Assembly: GCF_004337985.1 (NCBI RefSeq)
Contig: NW_021940937.1
Span: forward strand, 15,906-57,471
Direction of reading: 5' to 3'
From: Pyricularia pennisetigena
Taxonomy: Eukaryota; Ascomycota; Sordariomycetes; Magnaporthales; Pyriculariaceae
DNA: 41,566 nt
Below, in pieces: positions 1 through 12,186 of the stretch. The first letter of the stretch is position 1. Each line of letters begins with the position of its first letter. A program made the translations under genes and the position numbers. The notes under the pieces were generated by a model. That model saw only the letters and a list, made by a program, of their open reading frames with translations. It had not been told where the DNA came from and did no database searches.

Positions 1-6
1 ATAGTA

Positions 7-1875
7 ACGTCAAAGACCCTGTCACCGCCAGACCCACTCCCCGCCACCGTAAAAAAACATACCCCTTGTTTCACCACGCGTACGCGTTCGTGATTTTCTC
101 GCTCAATTCTACTCCGTTTGTTTATTTGAAGCTATTCCCAGATAGCGGTGCTTCTATGCCACGTTATGACGAGAACGACATGGCCGCAGCGATTGCCGAC
201 GTGGCGCAGGGCGTCCCGGTATTGCGTGCGGCTAAAAAATGGCATGTTCCAAGATCTACTCTCCGCGGCCGCCTAACGGGTACGACACCAAGATTTATTA
301 CAAACACTAGTTTTCAGAAGCTCTCTGTGTCCCAGGAAACGGCTTTAGAAACATGGGTTTTGGGTCAAGAGGCCTTGGGCTATCCCCCTACGCATTCAGA
401 GATTCGCCACATAGCCGAAAAAGTCCTCCTCGCTTCCGGCCAGCCACCAACGCTCGGTATCAAATGGGTACAGAAATTTCTACGGAGATATCCTTCACTT
501 AAGGTCCATAGACCTCGCAAAATCGATTCTGCGCGTATCCATGGGGCTACAACTGAAGTTATTCGCAAATGGTGGCCGCGCCTCCAAAATCCAACTACCT
601 CCGCCATTAAACCCGAAAATCGCTGGAATATGGACGAAACCGGTATTATGGCCGGGCAAGGAAGTAACGGGTTAGTGATTGGAAGCAATTTTACTCGTTC
701 AATTCAACGTAAACAGCCTGGATTACGAGAATGGACATCATTTATCGAATGCATCTCGGCTACTGGAAAATCCCTTCCACCGTTGTGCATTTTCCGTGGG
801 AAAACCGTGCAACAACAATGGTTCCCTAGCAACGAATTGCAACGATTTGAAGGGTGGAAATTCACGGCTACCCCAAATGGCTGGACGGACGATAATACCG
901 CTGTTGAATGGTTAAAATCTGTCTTTTTACCCATGAGTACGCCCGAAGTAGCGGGAGACCCACGGTTACTTATCCTCGACGGCCACCATAGTCATGCGAC
1001 CCCTGAATTCATGACTGAATGTTTTAAAAATAACGTGTTTATCGTTTATTTGCCACCTCATAGTTCCCACGTCCTTCAGCCTCTGGATTTATCAGTATTT
1101 TCAGTACTAAAATCGGAGTACAGAAGACGTTTAACCGCTACGGGATTTGTAACCGATTCAACAGTTGTGGGCAAGCGATTGCTACTTCAATGCTATTATG
1201 AGGCACGCGGACGTGCATTCAAAGCTACTATTATTCGTTCTGGCTTTAAAACGACCGGTTTATGGCCTCTCCGTATTGCCAAACCGCTCATGAACCCCCT
1301 ACTATTGGAAAACGCCAATTCACAGCGCCATAAAGCAGTAGGGCCCCAAATTGTGGCTGCATTGGAATCAGGGGCTATTGTTCCCGAACCCGAAACACCA
1401 AAAAAATCATCACGAACGACATGGGAGACTCCCGTACGGTCATATGAACTAGCTAGGCAACTATCAACTATACGTAGTCAGTCACGTGTATCTCCTACCC
1501 GCCGATCTTACCATTTGAAGCTAATTCGTGCCTGGGAACAAAAAGAATTCGATTCCGTACGAAAAGATTGCCAAATTGCGATTTTGGAGGCAAAATTGGA
1601 GGCGGCGCGACCGGTTAGAAGAAGGAAGGTGCAGATGGACCCAAATGAAGCGTTTGTTGACATTCGGGACGTGGAGCTCACGAATCTGATCAATCAGGAA
1701 ATGCCATTGACATCAGAAGAATTGCCAGAAGAAGAGGATTCGAATGATGTACTTGATTGTATTGAAGTGGTTCATATAGACTAGCAATCGAAGAGTTTAT
1801 CACGGGAGTTAGGAATAGCTTCATTTTTTTGGTGGTGGCGGGGAGTGGGTCTGGCGGTGAGAGGGTCTTTGACGT
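7..1875 (+). mobile_element. Complete Fot1/pogo-type DNA transposon, family A
   Basis: This is a cut-and-paste element with one transposase gene. The terminal inverted repeats are 42 bp, at 7-48 and 1834-1875. They start ACGTCAAAGACCC and differ at one position (G versus C at TIR base 15). A TA dinucleotide sits outside each end (5-6 and 1876-1877), matching the TA target duplication of the Tc1/mariner-pogo superfamily. The TIR match runs one base beyond the TA on each side, which is probably chance or target preference. The element is 1,869 bp, within the usual Fot1-like size. The transposase frame is open and the TIRs are almost perfect, so the copy may be functional. It is the only family A copy in the window. 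Confidence 0.93.
156..1784 (+). CDS. Fot1/pogo-like DDE transposase (family A)
   Basis: The protein is 542 aa from the ATG at 156. The frame is open further upstream, but without another ATG before the TIR. Domains in order: an N-terminal psq-type helix-turn-helix (about residues 3-40, ending VPRSTLRGRL); a CENP-B/Tc5-type DNA-binding helix-turn-helix (about 55-125, with WVLGQEALGYPPTHSEIRHIA); and a DDE_1 catalytic core. The three acidic residues are D160 (in NMDETGI), D275 (in LILDGHHSH) and D311 (in LQPLDLSVF), the DDD arrangement of fungal Fot1/pogo enzymes. The C-terminus has a basic RPVRRRKVQMDPNEAF motif and an acidic tail. No frameshift or stop is seen. It is related to family B (23-38 kb) but clearly a different family. 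Confidence 0.95.
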   Translation: MPRYDENDMAAAIADVAQGVPVLRAAKKWHVPRSTLRGRLTGTTPRFITNTSFQKLSVSQETALETWVLGQEALGYPPTHSEIRHIAEKVLLASGQPPTLGIKWVQKFLRRYPSLKVHRPRKIDSARIHGATTEVIRKWWPRLQNPTTSAIKPENRWNMDETGIMAGQGSNGLVIGSNFTRSIQRKQPGLREWTSFIECISATGKSLPPLCIFRGKTVQQQWFPSNELQRFEGWKFTATPNGWTDDNTAVEWLKSVFLPMSTPEVAGDPRLLILDGHHSHATPEFMTECFKNNVFIVYLPPHSSHVLQPLDLSVFSVLKSEYRRRLTATGFVTDSTVVGKRLLLQCYYEARGRAFKATIIRSGFKTTGLWPLRIAKPLMNPLLLENANSQRHKAVGPQIVAALESGAIVPEPETPKKSSRTTWETPVRSYELARQLSTIRSQSRVSPTRRSYHLKLIRAWEQKEFDSVRKDCQIAILEAKLEAARPVRRRKVQMDPNEAFVDIRDVELTNLINQEMPLTSEELPEEEDSNDVLDCIEVVHID

Positions 1876-1877
1876 TA

Positions 1878-2582
1878 CCTGAAAACATTCTGGGTGAAGG
1901 GCCTCTTGCATTTCGAATGCCAGTGTATAATTAGATCACCCACTGCCAATATTAGTTAAACTTTAGTTAATAGGAGGGTAGTGGGCCTCCCGCATGGCAT
2001 TTGTCGTGCATTGGCGGCCAATCACATGCTCACAAAATAGCTGGCAGTGAAAGATCGTCCACAAATAGCCACCTTAGGTCGTTCATTTGACTACCAGGTC
2101 CAAAAGGAACCTTACAACAGTGTTCTTAATCTAGACTAAATGGTTGGGAAACAAAAATCCCTATCCCGATGAACATGATCCGTGCGTCCATGCTGAAAAT
2201 TTTATGCACGAGAAAATTTCTAATTACTAGCCACCATTCTGCAGGCTTGCTAGTCAAGTAACTTGGTATCATTTGGATTTCAGCAGCTACTCTAGCAGGC
2301 AACAAAATTCATCTCCTAGGCTTGTCTCTGGCCGATGCGAGACATCCAGTCTTCACGCCCGGCTCTCTCGGGAAATTTCGGAGTATTATGTCATTTTAAA
2401 ACCTGGCACTGGAGCGAGCTTCTTCTTATTGCTCTGAGCTTGTCCAAACGAAAAGGCATTTGGCACGCACAAAATACGCAGAACAAATAGCCAAACAACG
2501 AAGGGCTGGTAGAAATTTCTGACACACAAGACTTGATATCGGTTTATCTCTCGTCATCGCCAATTTCTGTTATGTTTTGTTA
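1878..2582. other. Non-coding interval
   Basis: No gene is supported here. Near the transposon edge it has GGGCCTCTTGCATTTCGAA (about 1892-1910) and GGGCCTCCCGCATGG (about 1982-1996). The same short motif recurs in the inverted arms at 27.7-30.6 kb. The rest has no recognisable coding potential. Confidence 0.5.
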
Positions 2583-4216
2583 CTATGTCTTGAGACGCAG
2601 GCCTAGAATGTACTCAGCGTACCACGGCCAATGCCTTTCCTCTACGTACCTTGCCAGCCGGCGGACACACCAAATAATCCTATAGATGCCGAGCAGATTG
2701 CTGGTGCTACCAACAGTAGATTCAGTCCACAGTACTGTCCGGCCGCCATCGCAGTCCTCTCGAGTCGTGGCTGCGAATTTCCAGTCGTGGCCGACAATTA
2801 TCAGTGCCGGGAGAAACACCAAGTCAGGTGTGGTGGGAGGTATCGAGGTCTGGCTAGGTGTGGTAATTCCGGCAGTATTCGGGTCCATGACCCCGACCAC
2901 CGCCGCTCCTTCAACTGTCTCGTCTTCCACATCCATAGCGGCCAATGACTGCCGTGAATGCTGTGGAATCTGTAGTTTATGCTTTTGTTCCTGCCGTTGC
3001 CATTCGAGCAACCTCCACTGTGCGGCCTGCCAGACCCCCACCTGCAGCTCAGCCTTTTCGCCCGACTCGCCGGGTCTTTTGGTTTCGACGCTGAGGGCGA
3101 TGGGCCATTTGTTTAGGGGGCCAAAATCGGTATGATTGATTGATGTTCCGGGCGTCCTGCGCCGCAGTATTTCGATGGTTTGTGCCGGTGTCTTCCATGT
3201 GCCAGTCCTATTGGCCGCCTCCATCGCCGGCTCGTCAAAAGCGGACGCTCCGTTAATTATAAAACAGTAATCGACCTTTTTTCCCGACGAAGAAGACCTC
3301 GGGAGGATTTCGGGAGTGATTCTTGCGGTTGTGCTAAGCAGTATTGGCCACGCAAAAGGTCAGCAACAAAATTGAGTTGGGTGGAGAATACGTGGAAAAG
3401 GTCCTACCAAGGCTCGAAATCAACAAATCCATCGGCTGGAAGCGCCAGGCGTAGCAGCCGGTAATGTACAGCTTGGTTCCACCCATTTTCGTCATGTTTG
3501 CGTTCTTGACAGCGCAAAGCGGCGAGAAGCAACTCGCAGACTTTAGCAGCGGGGATGTCGGTGATCAAGTCTGCCGTCGTGTCTTCTGCTGCGCCCGTAA
3601 ATGCGGAATCAGGTATGCGATACCCCAACGCACGCCTCTCCTTTGCCTCCTCCTCCGCGTATTTCAGCTCCTGCCTAAGCGACGCGTGCAGCACTGGGGT
3701 ATCACCACTTGCAACCTTTTCGAGCTCGGACACAAGCGAGAACAGCTCGTCCGGTAGTCTGCCATTAGACAGTGACCGCACCTGAATGGCTTCTTCTGGC
3801 TCCACCTCCAATTCTGCCTGCCTTTTGCGGGGGCTGCTGCTGCGCTTGCTTGTTCTTGATGATGTAGAATAACCGAGAGAGACATTACTTCGGAGAGTCG
3901 AGGCGGTGGGACGGGGCGTCTGTTCGGCCTCATCAAATTCGGCTTGTCGACTCGGAAAATTTCGCTGTCGCTTCGTCGGCGGTGTGTTCATAATTGAGAT
4001 GGGCGGCACATTGCCAGGACCGATTTGAGTCGAGGGCGGCGTCGGCGGATCAATTGGTCGAGTGCGCAGATAGCTGAAGCGTTTGCGTTTGAGGGCTTTC
4101 ACAGGAACCCCCTCGATCCAGTCAGAGATGTGGTCATTGTACATTGTAGGATTGACGACAAACAATGCTTTGTGGCAGATGAATGGTAAACAATGCTTTG
4201 TTTTGATTTGCGCCAT
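2583..4216 (-). CDS. Fungal PD-(D/E)XK nuclease-like domain protein, two exons
   Basis: The model joins 4216-3408 and 3333-2583 on the minus strand (519 aa). The 74-bp intron 3334-3407 starts GTAGGA and ends GCTTAG, with a TGCTGAC branch-like site. Splicing turns FEPW-stop into FEPC followed by TTARITPEIL, which restores one frame. The N-terminus has the DWIEGVP segment, a Ser/Pro-rich basic region (TPPTKRQR, a possible nuclear signal) and a LPDELFSLVSELEK helix. The C-terminal part carries VDYC and SVETKRPG, which fit the D and ExK positions of a PD-(D/E)XK fold, then QVGVWQAAQWRLL, GHDWKFAATTRE and a final RHWPWYAEYIL. This order matches a large fungal-only family annotated as PD-(D/E)XK nuclease-like; its biological role is unknown to me. 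The first ATG (4216) has a good CAACCATGG context. An ATG at 4144 is an alternative. Confidence 0.85.
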
Positions 4217-5251
<1,035 letters not shown>

Positions 5252-5987
5252 GCTCTGTGTCTCAGAGGCTGATGATCACCATTGTCTTTTTTGCGTGATG
5301 TGTTTTGTTTTGCGCAGAAGCCCCGCTAGAAACGCCAAGGGCGCCTGCGCGACTTGAGCAAAATGACACACAGATTGGTGCCAAGCTCATCCCGTGTAAT
5401 TCTAAAATTACTTCCGTGTTCAATGAACTCACTCTACGGTACATCTAGTTCTGTTCTACAGCTAACATGCCCACGTTAGTGTTAATCTGAATGCTGATTC
5501 TTTAATGATAAGCTTGTCGCACAGAAGAGGGTAAAACCAAATGGTACCTAGTTCACGGGGTGCATTTTGACGCGATGCGTAACAGAAAACTTTGATTCAC
5601 CGAGTGGCGCAGTCAGAACGATCGAAATGTTATTCTAGTTCCGTGTGTTGACAAATGATGTATGTAGCTTTATATATACTGCTTAGTTGTACTCCAGACA
5701 GGCAAATACGGCCCTCATTGGGAGATTGACTATCACAACCGTCATCTTCCATTCGGTTCCCAAAAATATCTCAAATCTTGTATCCATTATGGACCTTACA
5801 CCCGGCTCCGCTCGGATCGTCAACATCCTGGCGAACTGCAGAATCGTATCCTCTCGTATCTGGACATTATCAGTCAGATTTGCTTGAAACTGACATTGGT
5901 CTACTTTTAACGATCTTATAGCCAAACTGTCTGGGTGTACACTCCTGGATGCCGAATAGTCCGAGTTTGCCCAGAGTAGATACTTGT
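5252..5987. other. Intergenic, probable promoter region of the Ulp1-like gene
   Basis: No supported gene. The sequence contains a TATATATA-like stretch near 5671-5679 and short frames on both strands that I regard as chance. The next feature starts at the ATG at 5988. Confidence 0.35.
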
Positions 5988-7593
5988 ATGGCTGCTAATA
6001 CTGTCTCCGGCTCAGAACGGGCAATCGTTTCGCAGATAACTAACTTCGGAAGAAAAGGCGACGGTTTTGGGCAGAATCCTTCAAACGCTTCTCCATCGAC
6101 TGCGGTCGAGAGGTAGGCTCCCTGCTGTGCGCTACGTCAGGGGCAACCAAATCAACATCCAGGGCGTCGCGCATGTCATATGCATAAAATGAGACAGTTT
6201 CGCACTTAGAGGAAACGAGAAAGACTAAAAGTCAATGTGCGTTGGCTACAATGGGTTGGATACCTGGAGGAGCTTGCCACCTGGGAAAATGCGTCGAAGT
6301 TGTTGAGCACCCTTGATAAGGATAGGGTAAAGGAATACCTAAAGAGTTTCAGTAGGGCCTGATATATCACGTATCCGCGAACTGTGGGATAAACAGTCGA
6401 AGACTGGAGTGACGCCTTCCAAACGCAGATCGCCTGCGGCGAACCCGCCATCCAAGCGGCCTCGGGCTGAACCCACAAAAGCTGCAGGAGAAAAAGTGAG
6501 CATTGCTGTGGAATCTCCCTTCCGTGCCACCCGCTAACAAATCTAGTCTCAAACTGATACAACATCGATAAAGCACAGTCGTCCTCCAAAGAAGCCACCT
6601 GTAACTCCAACTTCAGCACCGGCTTCATCTCCGTCTCCGGCCCCGGGTCCAGGTTCAACTGGAATAGTGGCATATGACTTGCGCCCCAAGGACAAGATCA
6701 TGGGCGGCCTTTCAGATTCTGACCTTTATCCACTGCAGCCCGGCGTATCTGGTAAGCAAGCATGGCTTACTGGCAGGATCATCACATCCTTCCTAAAGAA
6801 CCTGGCCCTCCTCTGCGACATGGCGACCTTTGAAGTCGTAGAGCCCGGGTCATCTGGCCGCTTGCTATCGAAAGACATTCGCAAATTTGCCGAGACCAAC
6901 GGCGCCATGGTTGCCATCTGCTTCAACAGCCATTGGGTTTTAGTCATGATCTGGCCCTCGCGCCGTGAGGTTAGGATTTGGGACTCCTTTCGGTCAAACA
7001 AATCGGACAAGCCAACTGAGTCAGATAGGCCAGTAATAGAGTACGTTGGATTTAACATCCAGCGACTTTTGGGCATCGATCCACCAACATTTGAGCCCTC
7101 CGCCTCAGCCACTGCTTCCGGCTGGAAAATAAAGTGGGAGCCATGCCCACAGCAGCAGTCTGACTTTGACTGTGGGATCTCCGTCCTGGTTGCAGCGACC
7201 TTTTACGCGACCGGCCACGAAATACCTTCTTCTTTGGCTTATGACCTGTGGCGGCGGCTACTGTTGGCCATCGCTTCAGGAAATGTGTTTTCGCTACCGA
7301 AGATGGAGGAGCTACCCGAATCCCTCCGCTCGCTGCCTGCAAAGCCCGATATCAAACTGATTAGAACACATATTCAGGGGCTACAGGATTTTCAAACCCG
7401 CCAAGTCGCTCGAGCATCCATTGTCGAGGCCCTCCCCACCGCAACGCCTGTTGTAAAAAGTCTAAAAGCCCAGGTGGCGGAAAAGTACATGCAGACGCGT
7501 TTTGTCGATCTTGAGGATCTGTACTTTAGACTCCATAATCTCAGTCTCGATACTTACTCACAAAAGTTGGACGTGCCTTCCGATTCTCGATAA
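5988..7593 (+). CDS. Ulp1-type (C48) cysteine protease, multi-exon
   Basis: The C-terminal exon (6547-7593) carries a Ulp1 catalytic domain: His in NSHWVLVMIW, Asp in VRIWDSF, and QQQSDFDCGISVLV with the oxyanion Gln and nucleophilic Cys. Such enzymes process SUMO or related modifiers. My model is 5988-6112, 6212-6326, 6397-6495 and 6547-7593, giving 461 aa. The last intron (6496-6546, GTGAGC to CTAACAAATCTAG) is convincing and in frame. Intron 6327-6396 (GTAAAG to AAACAG, 70 bp) restores the frame, but the text inside it also reads protein-like, so a one-base frameshift near 6357 is the alternative. Intron 6113-6211 is the least certain. Between the N-terminal segment and the protease lies a basic, Pro-rich linker (PSKRPRAEPTKAAGEK). 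The gene stops 99 bp before a transposase relic. Many fungal Ulp1 genes are lineage-specific and repeat-associated. Confidence 0.75.
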
Positions 7594-7691
7594 GCCCACC
7601 TTTGTACTAAGTCGGGGCCCCCCCGAACGGATCACCCCAAAAATCGCGCACCAAATCAGCACCACCAACAACAATCCGTTATATTAACTAT

Positions 7692-8615
7692 CTAACTAGC
7701 TGCAATGATACAATCAATTGTATCGCTAGAATCGTCAGAATCTGAAGATTCTTCTGGCATAGCCTCAATTTCACCCGCCTCCGCCTGCGTGCACTGGATC
7801 TCCCGCAATTGGACGAACGTCGAATTAGGATCCGGTTCGACCCTCCGTCTTTTGCGTGGAGCTATCGCTTCAATTTGGGTTTCTAATACCTGAATTCGCT
7901 CCAAAGCCGTTGCGAGCGATTGCTACGCAGACGTGCCATACAATCAAACCACATCAATGCGGCGGCATCGCAACCCAAACCCCGACACACTTCTGGGCGT
8001 GCAATCACGGAACCACCAACATCGCGTTCGTGTAAGACACCCGTAGCTGCATCCGCTTGATACCGGTTTATTCTGGCGTCGGGTGGCAGAAAACCCCGCT
8101 TCGCCATCCAATCACTTTAGACGCATTTTGGTCTAATTTTGAAGCTTTTCCCGGGTTTATTGGTGATCGTTTTCGCTTTTGGGTATTGTTTGGAGGCGTA
8201 GTAATTTTTTGTTGGGTATAGGTATTGCGATTTTCGAGTAGTAGTGGGCTTAACAGCGGTTTGGCTATATTAATAGGCCATAACCCAGTTGCACGCCACC
8301 CGCTAATAATAATTCGAACGGTAAGGGCTTTTGACGGGCTTGGTAATAGCTAGCAAGAAATAGTCGTTTGCCAATAACGGTAGAATCGTTGAATTGACCT
8401 ACTATTGCTAGCTCCCGTCGGTAGGCTTCTTTTAAAGGCGAAAAAACGGCCAAATCGAGTGGTTGAAGAATATGAGATGCGTGTGCCGGTAAATAAATTA
8501 AAAAGACGTGATTTTCGAAACATTTGGCCATAAATTCGGACGTTGCATGTGATTTATGGCCGTCGAAAATTAATAATCTTAGGTCTTGGGGGTGGGTTGG
8601 CTTGGTATTCTTGTG
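7692..8615 (-). pseudogene. Truncated, frameshifted pogo/Fot1-like transposase relic (family C)
   Basis: Two minus-strand frames belong to one decayed transposase. The part at about 8600-8265 reads LRLLIFDGHKSHATSEFM, then HASHILQPLDLAVFSPLKEAYRREL, which covers the second and third catalytic Asp of the DDE core. After a break, 7904-7692 reads RKRRRVEPDPNSTFVQLREIQ and an acidic tail, matching the conserved C-terminus of families A and B. The N-terminal DNA-binding domains and first Asp are absent. A TA followed by AGTCGGGGCCCCCCC at 7608 could be an old 3' TIR, but I find no partner. It is a third family, distinct from A and B. Confidence 0.8.
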
Positions 8616-9781
8616 ACTCAGAACATGATATCGCTGCTTATTATTGGCTGTTTATATTCCATCCTATTCGGACGACTCGGCCGATTTTTACCACATCGTC
8701 TCCGAACCTTCCAAATATTATCTTTAGGTATTAGAGGTCACGGTTCTTGGAAATTGCGCTGGAATTCCACGGTAATGCCCCACGTACACGGCCGCTTCCG
8801 TGAAACCGCAAAGCAGCCCTACCAGAGTACTATAGTAGTCCTCTCAAACCTTGCTATCCCCTCTAGCTCCACCATAATTAAGCGTTACGGCCCTGCGTCA
8901 AGGAACGTTGGTCACATCGCATAAACGCAGGCCAACCAGCAGCTGGTCTGCTCCTTGCAATGCCGTGTTGGTCCCTTGGTCGTTGCGCTGTCAAAGTGGG
9001 GTTACGAATGTCCACCAATTCACTTACTATTCCCAAGTCAAATACGTTATTTACGCCACTGCAAGGCCAGCCAATCGGATTGCGTTTAAAGCCATTCTGA
9101 GTCACTTATCGCAGTCAGATGGGCGTCCACCATGATGCGGGAGGCCCCCCGTGGCACGATATCTGTGGGGCGGCAAAATACGGGGTCTGGTGCCGCATGG
9201 TGATCCGGGACGAGATAAAGTGGAGGTTAAGAAGTTAACTTCGTCCAGGATCTGCGTTTTAAGGAGAGCAAATGGTTCATAAGGGGTTGGACGCTCCATA
9301 TAAACTCGCCGCATTCCACCAACGGCGGCCCGTTCGGAGGGAGCATATAACAGCCTTCACAGACATAAAACCTCCCATACATGCAACTGATAGCCTCGGA
9401 TACATGGTCACAACAGGGTTTCACTTCGTATCAAATCAACGCAGCCGAAGTAGCATTATAGGCGATAGGTTATTGTGCATCACACAAATGGACGTTACAC
9501 CTACAATTCCCCACCCTACTATTCTGTGCAGTGACATCGAATCCGGCTCTGCACCCGAAGAGGACTTAGCTATCGGGGTTGTCAAGGCATCAGCGTTGCG
9601 TCGGACTGATAACGAAATAAAGAAGATAGCATATCATTTGCGAGCGCAATTTTTATTGGGAATTTGACTCGGGTTTCGCAGCTATTGCAGTCCACTGGAG
9701 GACATCTGCATAGAAACGGCGTGGAGAAGCTTTATGAGGATTAACTTAGAAGTGGCATGAAAAGTTGAAATGCTTCTATCT
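8616..9781. other. Intergenic, no recognisable gene
   Basis: There is a 131-codon plus-strand open frame (9272-9667) and shorter ones. None shows a recognisable domain, and their composition gives no support. A GCGGGAGGCCCCCCGTGG segment near 9137 resembles the GGAGGCC motif seen elsewhere in the window. Confidence 0.4.
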
Positions 9782-10417
9782 TCAAGACCGTCCCCATATC
9801 ATTCCGAGCCTCTGAAAGAAGCTAAACAGCGAGCCTTTGGGAATGAACCCGGCATAGGTCGATTCCCACCACGCCGCAAATGAACCTACGCATTCGTCAG
9901 CTAATGTATATTCAGAAAGGAAATCAAGGTTCAACTTCTCTAGGCAATCCTCACCACCAACAGGTCCGGCCTCAACAAATCCAAGAGCCTCTACAACCCA
10001 CGGCGCCACGAGCACCAGCACGCCGACAGCGACGATGGTGGCGAAGCCCGCCGTAAGGTATGGGTGCTCCTGTGGAAAGGCAAAAACAGTATTCGCAGCC
10101 TCCTCGGCCTTGTCGATAAACTCGCCCAGGACGGGCCTGATCCTGTCCCGGCCGTCTCTAATCACCACCTCGAGGCCGCCGACAATGGCGCGGGCGATGC
10201 TCTCCGTCCATCCGTCCTCGCCGACAGCGTCTTTGATCTGGCGCCGGAGGGCTGGGCCGTCTTTTTCGGCGTTGAGGAGAAGCTCGATGACCTCGTCTGA
10301 GATTTGTTGCGCACAACGGACGCTGTACGGCGTGTTTGCTTTCACGCTAGTGGCGGTTGGAATAGCGTTGGGGTTTGTGCTGCCGAAGCAGTTGGTGATG
10401 AGGTTGAGGATGGACAT
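9782..10417 (-). CDS. Small membrane protein resembling the IFI6/IFI27 (ISG12) family
   Basis: The frame is open throughout (211 aa), but a 69-bp intron is likely at 9886-9954 (GTGAGG to GCGTAG, with a GCTGAC branch site). Removing it deletes 23 residues and joins AGPVGG to SFAAWWES, giving 188 aa. The spliced C-terminus (hydrophobic LTAGFATIVAVGVLVLVAPW, then ALGFVEAGPVGGSFAAWW, then GSLFSFFQRLGMIW) has the Gly/Ala-rich double hydrophobic pattern of the IFI-6-16 family, whose animal members are mitochondrial or ER membrane proteins. The N-terminal 90 residues are amphipathic (ISDEVIELLLNAEKDG and following). Fungal members are of unknown function. The ATG at 10417 is followed by a Ser-rich lead. 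Family assignment is from pattern recognition and is moderate. Confidence 0.7.
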   Translation of the reverse strand: MSILNLITNCFGSTNPNAIPTATSVKANTPYSVRCAQQISDEVIELLLNAEKDGPALRRQIKDAVGEDGWTESIARAIVGGLEVVIRDGRDRIRPVLGEFIDKAEEAANTVFAFPQEHPYLTAGFATIVAVGVLVLVAPWVVEALGFVEAGPVGGEDCLEKLNLDFLSEYTLADECVGSFAAWWESTYAGFIPKGSLFSFFQRLGMIWGRS

Positions 10418-12186
10418 GTTGGGTTAAAAAATGGAGTTTGGAACAGCGGCCTGAGATTTTTTGGTCGTTGTGTGTCGTTGCAAGACTTCGATGTAGTTGG
10501 ATGAAACAGGAGGGATGACAGGTGAGGATGCAGCAGGCAGTAAAGTAACCTGGAAGCATGAGAATGGGTGCACCAATTTCTGACATTGCATGCAGAAGCA
10601 ATGAATAGCCTAAGCGTTGTTTGAATCACTCGACATGTAACATAGGCGGGCTGAAGGCCTAAACATGTGGTGGGTTACCTCTGTTTTTTTCGAATCAAAA
10701 AACCCTATGTAGCGTGGACAAGGTTCCTCACTTGCCGCCAATACACAAAATACGGGTTTGAGATGGCACTTGCTACAAACGAATTTACCCAGCAGCGAAA
10801 TCAATTTAAGCCCCTTTGCTACTGCTTTTTTTACCCCTTCCGGTGTTTTGTACAGCACTGTGGGCTTTTACAGGAGGATTTCCCGTGGGGTCTAGGAGCA
10901 AGCGGCGTGCAATCCAATTTGTGGGCCCGGGGCGGCAGATTGCCGGTTCCGTCTTTTGTCTCAGCAGTACATTAAGCGCAAAGAGAGAATAAAGGATAGG
11001 GCAGGACAGGACGTTTGTGTGTTTTGTGTTACACTGCATTTGCGACCCAACCAGCGCATGGGGATGGGATGTCGGCGTCAAAACTCGGCCTCTTCCGGAA
11101 AACCAAAAACTCCATTTGCAATAGCCCCCAATTAAGGGCTTTTCAAGGCTCTGTAAGCGAATCGCGTAGGCACGCGGATGCGATGTGACACCATTGAGAA
11201 AGTCGCCTCAGAATCCTCCAAAACGGCAAAATAGGGCAATTGGTTATAATTCGTGCCCGATGATACTGACATGCCTAGAAAAGTGTTGCATCACCTTGGT
11301 GGATGTAATGGGTTTGAGCTGGACTTGTGGCAATGAGCGGCGAGCCTGAAGTGATCACCTGCCTCGTTTCCTGCTTTGTTGGTTGCATAACAGTCAACTA
11401 GCAAAATAAAGCTTACGGACAAGGGTCTTTACAAAGGGCGGGGGTCCTGGGGATTGGTTAACTGAATGTAACCCAACATTTGATCTAAGCCTCAACAACA
11501 ATATTGGAACATTATATCGATGAAAAAAAATCACACTTAACGGCGAATCGCTTTTGAACTGATGTACGATTAAATATCGCAAGGGGGGAGGGATGGGTGG
11601 AAGGGGATACGCTACCTTAACGTAACACTATCTGCAGCAAGTACCACAATTCCTCAGGCCTGATTGAATGTCCAAGGTAGCATTCCAGCAACCAAAAGGC
11701 AACCGTCTATACGCCGTAAAACTAACGGTCACTTGATCCACAAACATTGCCAGACACAATTGCGGTGACCAACTCACAAGTGACGAGCCAGTGCGTTTTC
11801 CACCAATTAAAGATCGCAAGTAGCCCTGGAAATCACAATCTGCTACACCCTCTTTGAGAGGACCCACAACGAGCTCAGCCCAAGTTACCGTTAACGTTAA
11901 TGAGTCTCCAACTCCAATACAATTCTCCCCCTACGCTCCTGCGCGTCAGTCCCGGCTGTAGCGAACTAAGAATGCCATCCTTCCCATGCTCAACGATTGC
12001 TCATTGACTTGACCTAATCTGGCTCAACGTCGAACAGAATGAGTAACCTAAGTTGGGTCCATCCACGTGATTGGAGCAAGTCTTTTACTCCGCCCACACA
12101 ATCACAGTCCAAGTTTTCGAAAACTAAATACCGGGGCTTTCGAATATCTTTTACATCTCTTTACAACCTTTGCATCCGTGGTCAAG
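10418..12186. other. Intergenic between divergent genes, no gene seen
   Basis: This 1.8-kb interval separates the minus-strand membrane protein gene from the plus-strand kinase-like gene, so both promoters should lie here. The 200 bp upstream of 10417, read on the minus strand, are rich in C and T as in many fungal 5' leaders. Open frames of 60-100 codons on both strands carry no recognisable domain. Confidence 0.4.

Noticed and set aside
10035..10427. 130-codon plus-strand frame antisense to the IFI6/27-like gene
   Set aside because: It overlaps the better-supported minus-strand gene and has no recognisable motif.
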